A stretch of 64,000 nt of DNA. It comes from Agreia sp. Leaf283 (lineage in GTDB: Bacteria > Actinomycetota > Actinomycetes > Actinomycetales > Microbacteriaceae). Shown piece after piece: positions 19,696-28,607 of this stretch (the first letter of the stretch is position 1; the number at the start of each line of letters is the position of its first letter). The translations under genes were made by a program, and so were the position numbers. The stretch spans positions 879,949-943,948 of the forward strand of contig NZ_LMNF01000002.1 in NCBI RefSeq assembly GCF_001422485.1. Direction: 5' to 3'. The notes under the pieces were generated by a model. The model was not told where the DNA came from. It saw only the letters and a program-made list of their open reading frames with translations, and searched no databases.

Positions 19696-20586
19696 TCAGC
19701 CCGCGGCCGTCACCGCCACACGACGACGCCGGGTGCTCGCGAACAGCACGCCGCCCACCACGAAGATTCCCGCGATCAGTTCGACCTGGTCGATCACCTC
19801 GCCGAAGGCGAGCCACGAGGCGAGCACGCCCACGACCGGAACCAGCATCGAGAACGGGGCGACGACGCTCGACGGGTTTCGTTTGAGCAGGCCTCCCCAG
19901 ATTCCGTAGCCCACGAGTGTCGCGATGAGCACGATATAGAGGAGTCCGAGAACAGCGGGGAGCGCGTCCATCGTGAAGCTCGTCGCGAGACTGTCGCCGA
20001 TCCGCTCCGGGCCCTCGACCAGCAGGGCCAACCCGAGCATCGGTACCGGCGGCACCACCGACATCCAGAGCGTGAGCCGGAACGGATTCGGGGCCTCTGC
20101 CTTTCGCGTCGAGATGTTGCCGATCGCCCAGCCGAGCGCTCCGCACAGGGTGAGGATGACGGGCAGCAGGGCGGCCACCTGTGCTCGGTGCACGGCGATC
20201 GCGGCGAGCCCCAGCACGGCGACGGCGATGCCGACGGCCTGGCGCTGGGTTATCCGCTCGTGCAGCCAGATGCCGGCGATCAGCACAGTGAAGGGCGCGG
20301 ATGCCTGCAGCACGAGCGAGGCGAGGCCGCTCGGCATCCCGGCGGCCATGCCGGCGTAGAGGAAGGCGAACTGCAGGAGGCCGATGCCGAGCCCGGCACC
20401 GAGAAGCCAGCGGAACCGGATCTGCGGGCGTGGGACGAACAGCACGGTCGGTACGGCGATCAGGGCGAACCGAAGGGCCACCATGAAGAACGGCGGAAAG
20501 TGATCGAGGGCGAGCGCGGTGGCCGGGAAGTTGAGCCCCCAGCACACGGCGACGAGCACGGCGAGGAGTCGATCACGAGGAGACAT
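19696..20586 (-). CDS. EamA-family (drug/metabolite) transporter
   Basis: A 296-aa inner-membrane protein with ten predicted helices made of two EamA repeats (AVCWGLNFPATALAL in the first, LCGALGWAIGNISTRKA in the second). This is the DMT-superfamily pattern seen in amino-acid or metabolite exporters. It is divergently transcribed from a LysR gene, the usual arrangement for LysR-controlled exporters. The substrate is unknown. Confidence 0.83.
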   Translation of the reverse strand: MSPRDRLLAVLVAVCWGLNFPATALALDHFPPFFMVALRFALIAVPTVLFVPRPQIRFRWLLGAGLGIGLLQFAFLYAGMAAGMPSGLASLVLQASAPFTVLIAGIWLHERITQRQAVGIAVAVLGLAAIAVHRAQVAALLPVILTLCGALGWAIGNISTRKAEAPNPFRLTLWMSVVPPVPMLGLALLVEGPERIGDSLATSFTMDALPAVLGLLYIVLIATLVGYGIWGGLLKRNPSSVVAPFSMLVPVVGVLASWLAFGEVIDQVELIAGIFVVGGVLFASTRRRRVAVTAAG

Positions 20587-20605
20587 GTGCCCATCGTGTC
20601 CGAGA

Positions 20606-20651
20606 TGTCACTGAAGGACAATTGCATCAGACGTCATCCACTTTGTAGCCT
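20606..20651 (+). promoter_or_regulatory. LysR-type box and leaderless lysR promoter
   Basis: The dyad TGTC-N7-GACA (20606-20620) lies in the divergent space. It abuts -35 TTGCAT (20622-20627), which is separated by 18 bp from -10 TAGCCT (20646-20651). The -10 ends six bases before the lysR ATG at 20658. Confidence 0.5.
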
Positions 20652-20657
20652 GCCTAC

Positions 20658-21560
20658 ATGGACCTCAATCAGCTTGCCCTCCTTCGGGAGTTGGCCGAGC
20701 GCGGAAGCGTGACCGAAGTCGCCTACGCCCTCGGCAAGACGCCGAGCGCTGTGTCGCAGCAGCTGCGCACGCTGCAGAGGCAGATGGGCACGGCACTCGT
20801 GGAACGCGTAGGACGCGGAGTGCGTCTCACCGACGCGGGGTACGCGCTGGCAGAGAGCTCCGTGCGCGTGGCGACAGCGATGGCTGAGGCGGAGGCGACC
20901 TGGAGTGCATTCCAGGGCGGAGCATCCGGCACCGTGCGCCTGGCGGTCTTCTACTCGGCGGCCGAACTCCTGGTGCCCGGCCTGCTCACGCGCATGCGCG
21001 CGCATCCCGGCATCACGCTGGAGATCTCGGACCGCGACGTCTCGCAGGACGATTTCGCCGCGCTCACAAGCGACTTCGACATCGTCGTGGCGCACCGCTC
21101 CGACGATGTGCTGCCGCCCGACCGCGAGCGCCTGACCGTCGTCCCCCTGCTGAGGGAGCCGCTCGACGTGGCTCTGCCGATCGGTCACCCCCTCGCCTCA
21201 CACCAGAAGGTCTCCCCCGCCGATGTCATCCACGAGGACTGGATCGGCGTTCCGGTCGACTTTCCGCTCGACCGGGTGCTCCAGGCCATGTCCGCCCAGG
21301 TCGGCGCACCCGCACGGGTCGTGCATCGAACCACTCACCTGCCCCTCACAGAGAAGCTGGTCGCAGCAGGACACGGCGTCGCGCTGCTGCCCCGCAACAC
21401 CTCCCTGGAACGGGCGCCGGGACGGTACGTGCTGCTTCCCCTCACGGATCTCCGGGCCGGCCGCCGCATCGAGGTCCTGATGAGCCCCGACCGCGCTGCC
21501 AGGCGGGCCGTGGGCCTCGTGCTCGACGAGCTCGTGGCGGAGGCGGCCATCAGCGGCTGA
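20658..21560 (+). CDS. LysR-family transcriptional regulator
   Basis: A 300-aa regulator. The N-terminal winged HTH (LALLRELAERGSVTEVAYAL and TPSAVSQQLRTLQRQMG, residues 6-50) precedes a LysR substrate-binding domain (about residues 90-295). It is divergent from the EamA transporter across a 71-bp region with a TGTC-N7-GACA dyad, so it probably activates that exporter in response to a metabolite. The inducer is unknown. The 3' end is convergent with the idonate dehydrogenase gene (six bases between stop codons). Confidence 0.88.
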   Translation: MDLNQLALLRELAERGSVTEVAYALGKTPSAVSQQLRTLQRQMGTALVERVGRGVRLTDAGYALAESSVRVATAMAEAEATWSAFQGGASGTVRLAVFYSAAELLVPGLLTRMRAHPGITLEISDRDVSQDDFAALTSDFDIVVAHRSDDVLPPDRERLTVVPLLREPLDVALPIGHPLASHQKVSPADVIHEDWIGVPVDFPLDRVLQAMSAQVGAPARVVHRTTHLPLTEKLVAAGHGVALLPRNTSLERAPGRYVLLPLTDLRAGRRIEVLMSPDRAARRAVGLVLDELVAEAAISG

Positions 21561-21566
21561 GTCGTG

Positions 21567-22631
21567 TCAGAACGTCAGCAGCACTTTTCCCGACACCGCA
21601 GAGTCCCGTGCGACCTCGAAGGCCCGCAGGGAGTCCTCGACCGCGAACTCGTGGGTGACGACCGGGCTCACCTGCAGCGAACCGTCCGCGAGCGCGGCGA
21701 TCACGTCGTCGATCTCGTCGTTGAATCGGAACGACCCGACGAGCTCGAGTTCCCGTGTGATCGCGATCGAGATGAGTGCGGGCTGTTCACCGGATGGCAG
21801 CAGCCCGACCATCACGACGCGTCCGCCCCGGGTCACCCCGCGCACGGCGGAGGCGAGGCCGCGGTGGCTGCCGGACGACTCGAGGGCGATGTCGGCGTCG
21901 ACCGCGGCGATCGCGTCGGCATCCGTCGCCAGGATCGTCTTGTGCGCTCCCACGGCGGATGCGACGGCCAATGGTCCGTCGAACATGTCGGTCGCGATGA
22001 TCTCGGCAGCGCCGGCACGTTTCAGGACCGCGACGATGAGGGTTCCGATCGGGCCGCTTCCGATCACCAGTACCCGTTTGCCCCGAACGTCACCCGCCCG
22101 CGTCACCGCGTGCCAGGCCACACTGGCGGGCTCGACCAGGGCCGCGTCTCGCAGTGACAGGCCCTCGGGAAGCGCACGAAGCATCCGGCTGTCGAGCACG
22201 ACGCGCGAGGCGAAGGCGCCGTCGGTATGCGGATCTCTCGCCGCGCTGCCCAGGTAGGTGCACCCCGGCGACAGATTGGGACGGTCTTCTGGATAGCGCG
22301 AGCCGTCGCCCGCACCCGGCGTGGCCGGGTGCACAGCGACGGGAGTGCCCGCCGCGGGACCGCTGCCGTCTGCGGCGGCGATGCGCACCGTGCCCACGAC
22401 CTCGTGCCCCAGCAGCATGGGGCGCCTGAGGATCGACTCTCCGGCCGCGCCGTGCAGCCAGTAGTGCAGATCGGAGCCGCAGATGCCGCCGTAGGCGATG
22501 TCGACGACGGCCTGGTCTGCCCGGGGTGTCGGCACCTCCACGCTCTCGACCCGCAGATCGTCCTTGGCATGCGCCACGACGCCGACCGCGGTCGACTCCT
22601 CGGCCGCACGTGCTGCTGTGGTGGTGGTCAT
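21567..22631 (-). CDS. idnD: L-idonate 5-dehydrogenase-like MDR dehydrogenase
   Basis: Predicted NAD(P)-dependent oxidation of L-idonate to 5-keto-D-gluconate. The 354-aa protein has the catalytic zinc site (GGICGSDLHYW, LGHEVVG), the IdnD-type segment CTYLGSAA followed by DGAF, and the Rossmann motif IGSGPIGTLIV. The structural-zinc loop that has four cysteines in E. coli IdnD is replaced here by HPATPGAGDGSRYPEDR and keeps only one Cys. It is last in the operon transporter-SDR-FAH-idnD, with 12 bp to the FAH gene. Sorbitol- or threonine-dehydrogenase activity cannot be excluded. Confidence 0.8.
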   Translation of the reverse strand: MTTTTAARAAEESTAVGVVAHAKDDLRVESVEVPTPRADQAVVDIAYGGICGSDLHYWLHGAAGESILRRPMLLGHEVVGTVRIAAADGSGPAAGTPVAVHPATPGAGDGSRYPEDRPNLSPGCTYLGSAARDPHTDGAFASRVVLDSRMLRALPEGLSLRDAALVEPASVAWHAVTRAGDVRGKRVLVIGSGPIGTLIVAVLKRAGAAEIIATDMFDGPLAVASAVGAHKTILATDADAIAAVDADIALESSGSHRGLASAVRGVTRGGRVVMVGLLPSGEQPALISIAITRELELVGSFRFNDEIDDVIAALADGSLQVSPVVTHEFAVEDSLRAFEVARDSAVSGKVLLTF

Positions 22632-22643
22632 CGGGTGCTTCTC

Positions 22644-23381
22644 CTAGACGATCGTGCTGCTGAGGGTTCCGATCCCCCCGAGGCTGATGTCGACCCGGTC
22701 GCCGGGCACGACGGGAAGGAATGTCCGCGGCGCGCCCGTCATGATGACGTCGCCCGCCTCGAGGTCGAGCCAACCGGTCACGTAGACGAGGGTCTGCACC
22801 ACGGTCGAACCGAGGTTGAACGAGCCCGACTCCGCGAGCACGACGCCGTTGATCGCCACCTCGGTGGGAACGGACTCGGGGTCGGCGATGTCCGTCTCGA
22901 TCCACGGCCCGAGCGGGGTGTAGTTCGCCCCGCTCTTGCTCTGGAAGTTCTTCTCGTCGATCGGAACCTGGTCGACGTTGGTGACGTCGTTGGCGATCGT
23001 GTAGCCGAGGACCGCATCGAGGGCGTTCTCCGCGGTGAGCTTGGAGGCGTGACGACCGATCACCACGGCGAGCTCTCCCTCGATATTCACGGTACCGACG
23101 TCGCGCACGATCGCGACGCGGGCTTCCGGGCCGGTGACGCTGTGCGGCGACTTGTACCAGGCCTGGATCGGCAGCACGTGGTCGTTGTTGCCCTTGTTCT
23201 GCGCGATGCCGAGCAGAACGCGCGGGTCGGCCGGAGCGAGCAGTACGGCGTCGTCGAAGGCCGTCGAGGCGCCGGTGTACTGCAGTCGATCGGCGAAGGG
23301 ATCGACGATGTGCTGCCAGCCGGTCGCATCGGCCACGGCGTAGCTCGGACCGGCGGATGTCTGGAGTCGCGCGATCCGCAT
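22644..23381 (-). CDS. Fumarylacetoacetate hydrolase (FAH) family protein
   Basis: A 245-aa protein of the FAH superfamily, whose members hydrolyse or decarboxylate beta-diketo or 2-keto-3-deoxy acids. Metal-binding acidic residues are in the VNIEGELAVVIGR segment (E-x-E). GYTIANDVTNVDQ (D) and the C-terminal GDVIMTGAP are also family hallmarks. The N-terminal half is short. The ATG at 23381 overlaps the upstream SDR stop codon by one base (TGATG). The context (idonate/gluconate genes) suggests it acts on a sugar-acid derivative; the exact reaction is unknown. Confidence 0.82.
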   Translation of the reverse strand: MRIARLQTSAGPSYAVADATGWQHIVDPFADRLQYTGASTAFDDAVLLAPADPRVLLGIAQNKGNNDHVLPIQAWYKSPHSVTGPEARVAIVRDVGTVNIEGELAVVIGRHASKLTAENALDAVLGYTIANDVTNVDQVPIDEKNFQSKSGANYTPLGPWIETDIADPESVPTEVAINGVVLAESGSFNLGSTVVQTLVYVTGWLDLEAGDVIMTGAPRTFLPVVPGDRVDISLGGIGTLSSTIV

Positions 23382-24160
23382 CAGACGACCGCCGTCATTC
23401 CGCCGTCGACGTAGACGACCTGGCCGTTGACGAAGTCCGAGGCGCGTGAAGAGAGAAACACGAGGGTGCCCACGAGGTCTCGGGTGTCGCCCCATCGCCC
23501 CGCCGGGGTGCGCGTCTTCACCCACGCACTGAACGCTTCGTCGTCGACGAGCGCCTGCGTGAGCTCCGTCGCGAAGTAGCCGGGCGCCAGCGCGTTGACC
23601 TGGATGCCGCTGGGGCCGAGATCGGCGCACATGCCCTTGGTCAGCATTGCTATGCCACCCTTGGTCGCCGCGTAGGCGGCGATGCCGGGACGACCGAGCT
23701 GCGATTGCACCGAGCCGATGTTCACGATCTTCCCCGATCCGCGGAGCACCATGCCCCGCGCGACCCGCTGGCCCACGAAGAACGCGCTCGACAGGTTGGT
23801 GGCGACCAGGTCGTTCCAGTCGCCGAGGCCGAACTCCGTGAAGGGCGCCCGGCGCTGGATACCCGCGTTGTTGACGAGGATGTCGATATCGCCCATCTCC
23901 TGTTCGATGCGCGTGATGCCCGAGTCGACGGCGTCCGGATCGGTGACGTCGAACGTGGCGGTGCCGATCTCGGCGTCGGCGGCATCCAGCACCGATAGCC
24001 GAGCGGCGTCGAGCGTCTTCTGGTCGCGACCGTGCAGCACGACCCGCGCGCCCGCAGCCGCCAGGCCGCCAGCGAGCGTCAGGCCGATTCCGCGGCTCGA
24101 TCCGGTGACGAGGGCGGTGCGCCCCGTGAGGTCGAAGAGGTCTGTCTCAGCGCGAGGCAC
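23381..24160 (-). CDS. SDR-family oxidoreductase, gluconate 5-dehydrogenase-like
   Basis: Classical short-chain dehydrogenase (259 aa). It has the cofactor motif VTGSSRGIG (near residue 20), NNAG, catalytic Ser in NIGSVQSQ, and YAATKGG (Tyr/Lys). The C-terminal VYVDGGMTAVV is typical of gluconate 5-dehydrogenases/IdnO, which reduce 5-ketogluconate to D-gluconate. GTG 24160 and TTG 24166 are both possible starts behind AAAGGA; the gene overlaps the transporter stop codon either way. Together with idnD this would convert idonate to gluconate. Confidence 0.83.
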   Translation of the reverse strand: MPRAETDLFDLTGRTALVTGSSRGIGLTLAGGLAAAGARVVLHGRDQKTLDAARLSVLDAADAEIGTATFDVTDPDAVDSGITRIEQEMGDIDILVNNAGIQRRAPFTEFGLGDWNDLVATNLSSAFFVGQRVARGMVLRGSGKIVNIGSVQSQLGRPGIAAYAATKGGIAMLTKGMCADLGPSGIQVNALAPGYFATELTQALVDDEAFSAWVKTRTPAGRWGDTRDLVGTLVFLSSRASDFVNGQVVYVDGGMTAVV

Positions 24161-25565
24161 GGGCAAGGTATTCCTTTCGCGAGACGATGGCGGTGGGGCG
24201 GGTGCGTACGTCCTCGTCCGTGTCGAGCGACGCATCCTGCAGCGAGGTCAGGTCGCGACCGCGGGTCTCCGGCACGATGAATGTGGTGGCGAACGTGATC
24301 GCGGCGAGCACGAACACGTAGGTCGCCAGGGGCCACCACGCGCCGCCGGAGATTCCGATGAACCACGCGCCGAGAACGGGAGCCAGTCCGCCGGCGAGGA
24401 CAGCGCTCAGTTCGCGCGATGTGGCGACGCCGATGTACCGGTGCCGGTTGCCGAACAGTTCGGGCAGCAGCGCACACTGCGATCCGAGCATCGTGTTCAC
24501 ACCGAATCCGATGGCCACGGCGATCACCACGATCACGATGACGGGATTGCCCAGCGACAGCAGCCACCAGCCGGGGAAGGCGAGCACCAGAAGGAACAGC
24601 GCGCCGAACCGGTAGACGGGCAGTCGACCGAAACGGTCGGAGAGGTGACCGGCGAACGGCACCGAGACGATGCCGACGAGCGATCCCACAGCGACGGCCA
24701 GCGGGCCGATCCACGCGCCGACGCCGATGGTGCCGACGACGAAGCTCACAGCCAGCGTATTGAAGAGGTAGGAGCCGCCGTTCTCGGCCATGCGCAGTCC
24801 GATGCCGCGAAGCACGTTGGGGAAGGAACTGGTGAAGATCTCCTTGAGGGGGCTGTCCGCGACCTGGTCCTGCTTCTCGAGCTGCACGAACGTCGGGCTC
24901 TCTCGCAGGCGGAGCCGAATGAACAGCGCGACGCCGATCAGCACGATCGATGCCAGGAACGGGATGCGCCACACACCGGCGAGCAGCACCTCGGTGGGCA
25001 GCGTGCCGAGATACACGAAGACACCCGCTGCGAGCAGCGTGCCCGCCTGGATGCCGATGAACGGCAGGGCGGCGAAGAATCCGCGACGACGCACGGGCGC
25101 GTACTCGGCCATCAGCACGGTTGCTCCTGCCTGTTCGGCGCCTGCGCCGAATCCCTGCAGCAGGCGCATGAGCACGAGCAGTGCCGGGGCCCAGAGCCCG
25201 ATCTGGTCGTAGGTCGGCAGCGCGCCCACGAGCGTGGATGCCCCGCCCATCAGCGCGATGGTGACCAGCAGCACCCACTTGCGGCCGAGCCTGTCTCCGA
25301 TGGTTCCGAAGAAGATGCCTCCGAGCGGACGGGCGATGAAGCCGACTCCGAACGTGGCGAAGCTGGCCACGAGGCCGGCGGCCGGGTCGAGGTCTGTGAA
25401 GAAGACCTTCGAGAAGATGAGCGCCGAGGCCAGACCGTACAGCGCGAAGTCGTAGTACTCGAGAGCACTGCCGACACTGGAGGCGAGGGTGGCCCGCCGA
25501 AGATTCGCCGCGTAGTCCGGGTCGTCTGATGCCCTGGCGGGTGTGGATGGTTGGTTCGTCGTCAC
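24147..25565 (-). CDS. MFS transporter, metabolite:H+ symporter (MHS) family
   Basis: A 472-aa permease with 12 predicted helices. The family motif is SALEYYDFALYG in helix 1, the loop motif is FGTIGDRLGRKWVL, and RLLQGFGAGAEQAGA lies in helix 4. The MHS family imports organic acids and related metabolites (shikimate, 2-oxoglutarate, citrate, proline). Here it most likely imports the sugar acid degraded by the downstream genes. The start is GTG 25565. It heads the operon and has a promoter with an IclR-type palindrome. Confidence 0.85.
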   Translation of the reverse strand: MTTNQPSTPARASDDPDYAANLRRATLASSVGSALEYYDFALYGLASALIFSKVFFTDLDPAAGLVASFATFGVGFIARPLGGIFFGTIGDRLGRKWVLLVTIALMGGASTLVGALPTYDQIGLWAPALLVLMRLLQGFGAGAEQAGATVLMAEYAPVRRRGFFAALPFIGIQAGTLLAAGVFVYLGTLPTEVLLAGVWRIPFLASIVLIGVALFIRLRLRESPTFVQLEKQDQVADSPLKEIFTSSFPNVLRGIGLRMAENGGSYLFNTLAVSFVVGTIGVGAWIGPLAVAVGSLVGIVSVPFAGHLSDRFGRLPVYRFGALFLLVLAFPGWWLLSLGNPVIVIVVIAVAIGFGVNTMLGSQCALLPELFGNRHRYIGVATSRELSAVLAGGLAPVLGAWFIGISGGAWWPLATYVFVLAAITFATTFIVPETRGRDLTSLQDASLDTDEDVRTRPTAIVSRKEYLARASR

Positions 25566-25606
25566 GGTCGTTCCCCTTGCCCGGGCTGCTCTGCCCGACG
25601 AGACCG

Positions 25607-25645
25607 ACGCTAACACCATGCTGAACGGAGTTCAACATTCTGAAC
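25607..25645 (-). promoter_or_regulatory. Promoter and operator of the sugar-acid operon
   Basis: On the minus strand, -35 TTGAAC (25635-25630) and -10 TAGCGT (25612-25607) are 17 bp apart. The palindrome TGAAC-GGA-GTTCA (25622-25634) overlaps the -35, and a further TGAAC half-site starts at 25641. A near-identical site lies at 27623-27635. Confidence 0.6.
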
Positions 25646-25686
25646 GAACTAAATTCGGGTCATTTTCCGATGCGCTGCCCTACGAG

Positions 25687-26475
25687 TCACACGACGAGGA
25701 GCGGCCTCGTCAACTCGTCTGCGGCGGCGCGCAGGGCGTCGAGAACCTCGGAGCGCAGCTGCTCGGTGTCCCCCGGGTGCACGAGCGAGGCACCGATACT
25801 GAATGAGGGCTCACCCACCCGGCTCGAGGGGATGAGCACGGCCAGTCCGAGCACGCTGAGGTGCACTTCGCCGTCGTCGACGGCATACCCCTGCGCTCGC
25901 GTCTCCTCGAGCTTCGCCTGGAGCGACGCCAAGTCGGCGGTGGAACGATTCGTCAGGGTCACGAGATGACTCGGCTCCCGGAAGAGCGCCTCGATGCGCG
26001 CAGGATCGAGTTCGGACAGCAACGCGGTGCCGACGGCGGTCGCCGAAGCCGGATACCGGTCTCCGACGCTCGCCGACAGAGGAAAACGTTCGCGCCCCTC
26101 GTAGACGGCGAGGTACAGCACCCTCACCCCGTCGAGCATCGCAATCTGCACGAGCTGCGTGCGCAGCACCTCGGATTCCTCGCAGATGCGATAGAACTCG
26201 CGAATCTGGTCGAACCCGGCGAGATAGGCGCTGCCCAACTCGACCGCGCGACGACCGAGCAGAAAACCCCCCTCGGTGCGGCGCACCAGGCCGCCTTCCT
26301 CGAGAGAGGCGCACAGGTTCGAGGTCGACGACTTGGCGATGCCGAGTTCCCGCGCGATATCGCTGAGTGCCCGCGCACGCCCCGGCGTCTCGGCCAGCAG
26401 ATCGAGGATCTTGACCGCCTTCACGACAGCGGGGGCGAGTGCACCCTTGTCGGCGTCGATGTCTGGAACCGCCAT
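25687..26475 (-). CDS. IclR-family transcriptional regulator
   Basis: A 262-aa protein. The N-terminal winged HTH (ALSDIARELGIAKSSTSNLCASL, residues about 36-58) precedes an IclR effector domain (about residues 85-255). The start is preceded by GAGGGAG. It lies 27 bp downstream of the 2-hydroxyacid dehydrogenase gene and 122 bp upstream of the transporter operon. The TGAAC-N3-GTTC palindromes at 25622 and 27623 flank this gene pair and are the best candidates for its binding sites. The ligand is presumably a sugar acid. Confidence 0.87.
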   Translation of the reverse strand: MAVPDIDADKGALAPAVVKAVKILDLLAETPGRARALSDIARELGIAKSSTSNLCASLEEGGLVRRTEGGFLLGRRAVELGSAYLAGFDQIREFYRICEESEVLRTQLVQIAMLDGVRVLYLAVYEGRERFPLSASVGDRYPASATAVGTALLSELDPARIEALFREPSHLVTLTNRSTADLASLQAKLEETRAQGYAVDDGEVHLSVLGLAVLIPSSRVGEPSFSIGASLVHPGDTEQLRSEVLDALRAAADELTRPLLVV

Positions 26476-26502
26476 CGTCTCCCTCTCGGCCCGAGCCGTC
26501 GG

Positions 26503-27561
26503 TTAGTAGAACTCGACCGTATCAACCCGGTTGATGAGTTCCTCACCGTCGAGGTAGCGTCGCGCGTTCTCGGCGAAGAGCTCGGCGATCAGCCTGTCCT
26601 CCTCCGAATTGAGGGCCGCCGTATGCGGACTGACGAGCACATGCGGCGAATCCCAGAGCGGGCTCTGGGCGGAGAGAGGCTCGGACGCGAATACATCGAG
26701 AGCGGCGAAGCCGATGCGGCCGTCGTCGAGGGCGGCGACAAGCGCCTCCTCGTCGATGACCGTTCCTCGACCTACGTTGACCAGCGTCGTTCCCGGCACC
26801 ACGTTCGCCAGAACCCGCGCGTCGATCATCTTCTCCGTGGCCGCCGTGCCCGGCAGCGTCACGACGATCCCGTCGACCCGTGACACGACATCCGCGAGGT
26901 CGTCGGTGCTCACGAGCTCGTCGACACCCTCCACCGGCGTGCTGTGCCTGCTCGTTCCGACCACGGTCGCGCCGAGCGCCTTCAGTTTTCGGGCGGTCTC
27001 GCGACCGATGCTTCCCAGCCCCACGACGAGGATGGTCTGCTGGCCGAGGTGCTTCATGTTCCACCGGCCGGTCCAGCGGTGCTCGCGCTGCTGCTGCTGC
27101 AGGCGCGGGAGTGTCTTCGCCCCGGCGAGCAGTCCGAACAGGGCGAACTCGGCGAGGGGTCCGACGTGCACCCCGGCAGATGAGGTGACGGCCACGCGCT
27201 CGAGCTGTTCCTCCGTCAGACCCGCCTTCTTCACCTGGGCGCCCACACCGGCGGGCATCCCCTGCACCCAGCGCAGACCGGGGTTCGAATCGGCCGCTCG
27301 CTTGAGCGCGGTGGCCGACTCGTCAGGCAGGCCGTAGAGCACCTCGGCACTGTCGATCAGCTCCTCGAACCGTGCCTGCTGGTCGGGAGTGCGCTCGAAC
27401 GCGGGGTCTCCTGAATGGTCTCCGGCGAAGCGCATCGGAGGCAGTAGGGCCTGGTCGCGGATGAAGTCGATGCGCGGTTCTCGCGAAACGACCATCTCGA
27501 TGAGCTCTTCGCTGATCGGGGTCGCCGCCACCACGCGGAGTCGCTGGTCTTCTCGGGTCAC
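26503..27561 (-). CDS. D-isomer-specific 2-hydroxyacid dehydrogenase
   Basis: A 352-aa NAD(P)-dependent enzyme of the D-3-phosphoglycerate dehydrogenase/hydroxypyruvate reductase superfamily. The nucleotide-binding motif is VVGLGSIGRETA, NVGRGTVIDEEAL carries the catalytic Arg region, and SPHTAAL carries the catalytic His. GTG start at 27561, with AAGGA seven bases upstream. It is the first gene of an operon with iclR. It could reduce a 2-keto acid formed from the imported sugar acid; the true substrate is unknown. Confidence 0.85.
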   Translation of the reverse strand: MTREDQRLRVVAATPISEELIEMVVSREPRIDFIRDQALLPPMRFAGDHSGDPAFERTPDQQARFEELIDSAEVLYGLPDESATALKRAADSNPGLRWVQGMPAGVGAQVKKAGLTEEQLERVAVTSSAGVHVGPLAEFALFGLLAGAKTLPRLQQQQREHRWTGRWNMKHLGQQTILVVGLGSIGRETARKLKALGATVVGTSRHSTPVEGVDELVSTDDLADVVSRVDGIVVTLPGTAATEKMIDARVLANVVPGTTLVNVGRGTVIDEEALVAALDDGRIGFAALDVFASEPLSAQSPLWDSPHVLVSPHTAALNSEEDRLIAELFAENARRYLDGEELINRVDTVEFY

Positions 27562-27598
27562 GTCGTCGTCCTTAGAAATCCGTAAACTGGTCGAGATC

Positions 27599-27640
27599 AG
27601 TCTACCCGGCTATTCACTCCAGTGAACAGTGTTCTATATG
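27599..27640. promoter_or_regulatory. Divergent promoters with shared IclR-type operator
   Basis: The palindrome TGAAC-AGT-GTTCT (27623-27635) overlaps a second dyad, TTCACT-CC-AGTGAA (27613-27626). On the plus strand it abuts -10 TATATG (27635-27640). On the minus strand it overlaps a candidate -35 TTCACT that is 16 bp from -10 TAGACT (27604-27599). One repressor site could therefore control both directions. Confidence 0.55.
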
Positions 27641-27648
27641 CTGGTCGC

Positions 27649-28566
27649 ATGTCAATGGCGCATGAGGCTTCCTCCCCCGCACACCCATCTATCGGCATGA
27701 TCGGGCTCGGCAACATGGGAACGCCCATGGCCCTGAACCTCATCGCGGCCTTCCCCGACCGGGTCTCCGTGACCGGCCGGTCGAAGGATCGGGCCGCCGA
27801 TGTTCTCGCCGCCGGCGCGACCTGGGCCGAGACTCCCGCCCAGCTGGCCGAGGCCAGCGACGTCGTCATCCTCATGGTCCCCGATCTCCCCCAGGTCGAC
27901 GAGCTTCTCCTCGGCGACAACGGCGTCGCCGTGGCCGACACCGAGTGCGTGGTGGTCGTCTGCTCCTCGGTCTCGCCCACGGGCATCCGCTCGACCGACG
28001 AACGACTGCGCGAGCGGACCGACGGTCGGATGCGCGTCGTCGACGCTCCCGTCTCTGGCGGAACGGAGGGCGCATCTGCGGCAACACTGTCGATCATGGT
28101 CGGCGGCGCCGACGGCGATGTCGCCATCGCCCTGCCGGTTCTCGCAGCCTGCGGAACGCCTGTGCACCTCGGCCCGCTCGGCTCCGGCGACATCGCCAAG
28201 GCATGCAACCAGCTGATCGTGGCCGCGACGATGGCCGCCGTCAGCGAGGCCAGCGTCATCGCCGAACGATCGGGCCTCGACCTCGACACTCTCCTGACAC
28301 TCCTGCAGGGCGGCTACGCGGGCAGTCGCGTGCTCGAGACCAAGAAAGACAGGCTCGTCGCACGCGACTACTCGCCTTCGGGCGTCGCCCGCTTCATGGT
28401 CAAAGACCTGTCATTCGCCCACGCCGCGGCCGTCGAGACGGCCACGACGACGCCGATTCTGGATGCGCTCCGCTCCCAGTTCGACGGCCTCGTCGCAGCG
28501 GGTCTCGGCGACGACGACCTCGCCGTCATTCACCGGTATATCGAAGACCTCGACCAACCCCGTTAG
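27649..28566 (+). CDS. NAD(P)-dependent beta-hydroxyacid dehydrogenase (3-hydroxyisobutyrate/tartronate semialdehyde reductase family)
   Basis: A 305-aa enzyme. The Rossmann motif is GMIGLGNMGTPMA, substrate-binding DAPVSGGTEGA is near residue 120, and catalytic Lys falls in the ACNQLI-type helix, where GDIAKACNQ gives Lys near residue 183. The start is ATG 27649 (a second ATG two codons on is equivalent). It is 41 bp upstream of gnd and under the putative IclR operator, so its expression is probably tied to the sugar-acid genes. Sequence alone does not separate tartronate semialdehyde, glyoxylate or succinic semialdehyde reductases. Confidence 0.83.
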   Translation: MSMAHEASSPAHPSIGMIGLGNMGTPMALNLIAAFPDRVSVTGRSKDRAADVLAAGATWAETPAQLAEASDVVILMVPDLPQVDELLLGDNGVAVADTECVVVVCSSVSPTGIRSTDERLRERTDGRMRVVDAPVSGGTEGASAATLSIMVGGADGDVAIALPVLAACGTPVHLGPLGSGDIAKACNQLIVAATMAAVSEASVIAERSGLDLDTLLTLLQGGYAGSRVLETKKDRLVARDYSPSGVARFMVKDLSFAHAAAVETATTTPILDALRSQFDGLVAAGLGDDDLAVIHRYIEDLDQPR

Positions 28567-28607
28567 CTACGCTGTAGAACACAGACCAACACCTAGGAGA
28601 CCAGACA

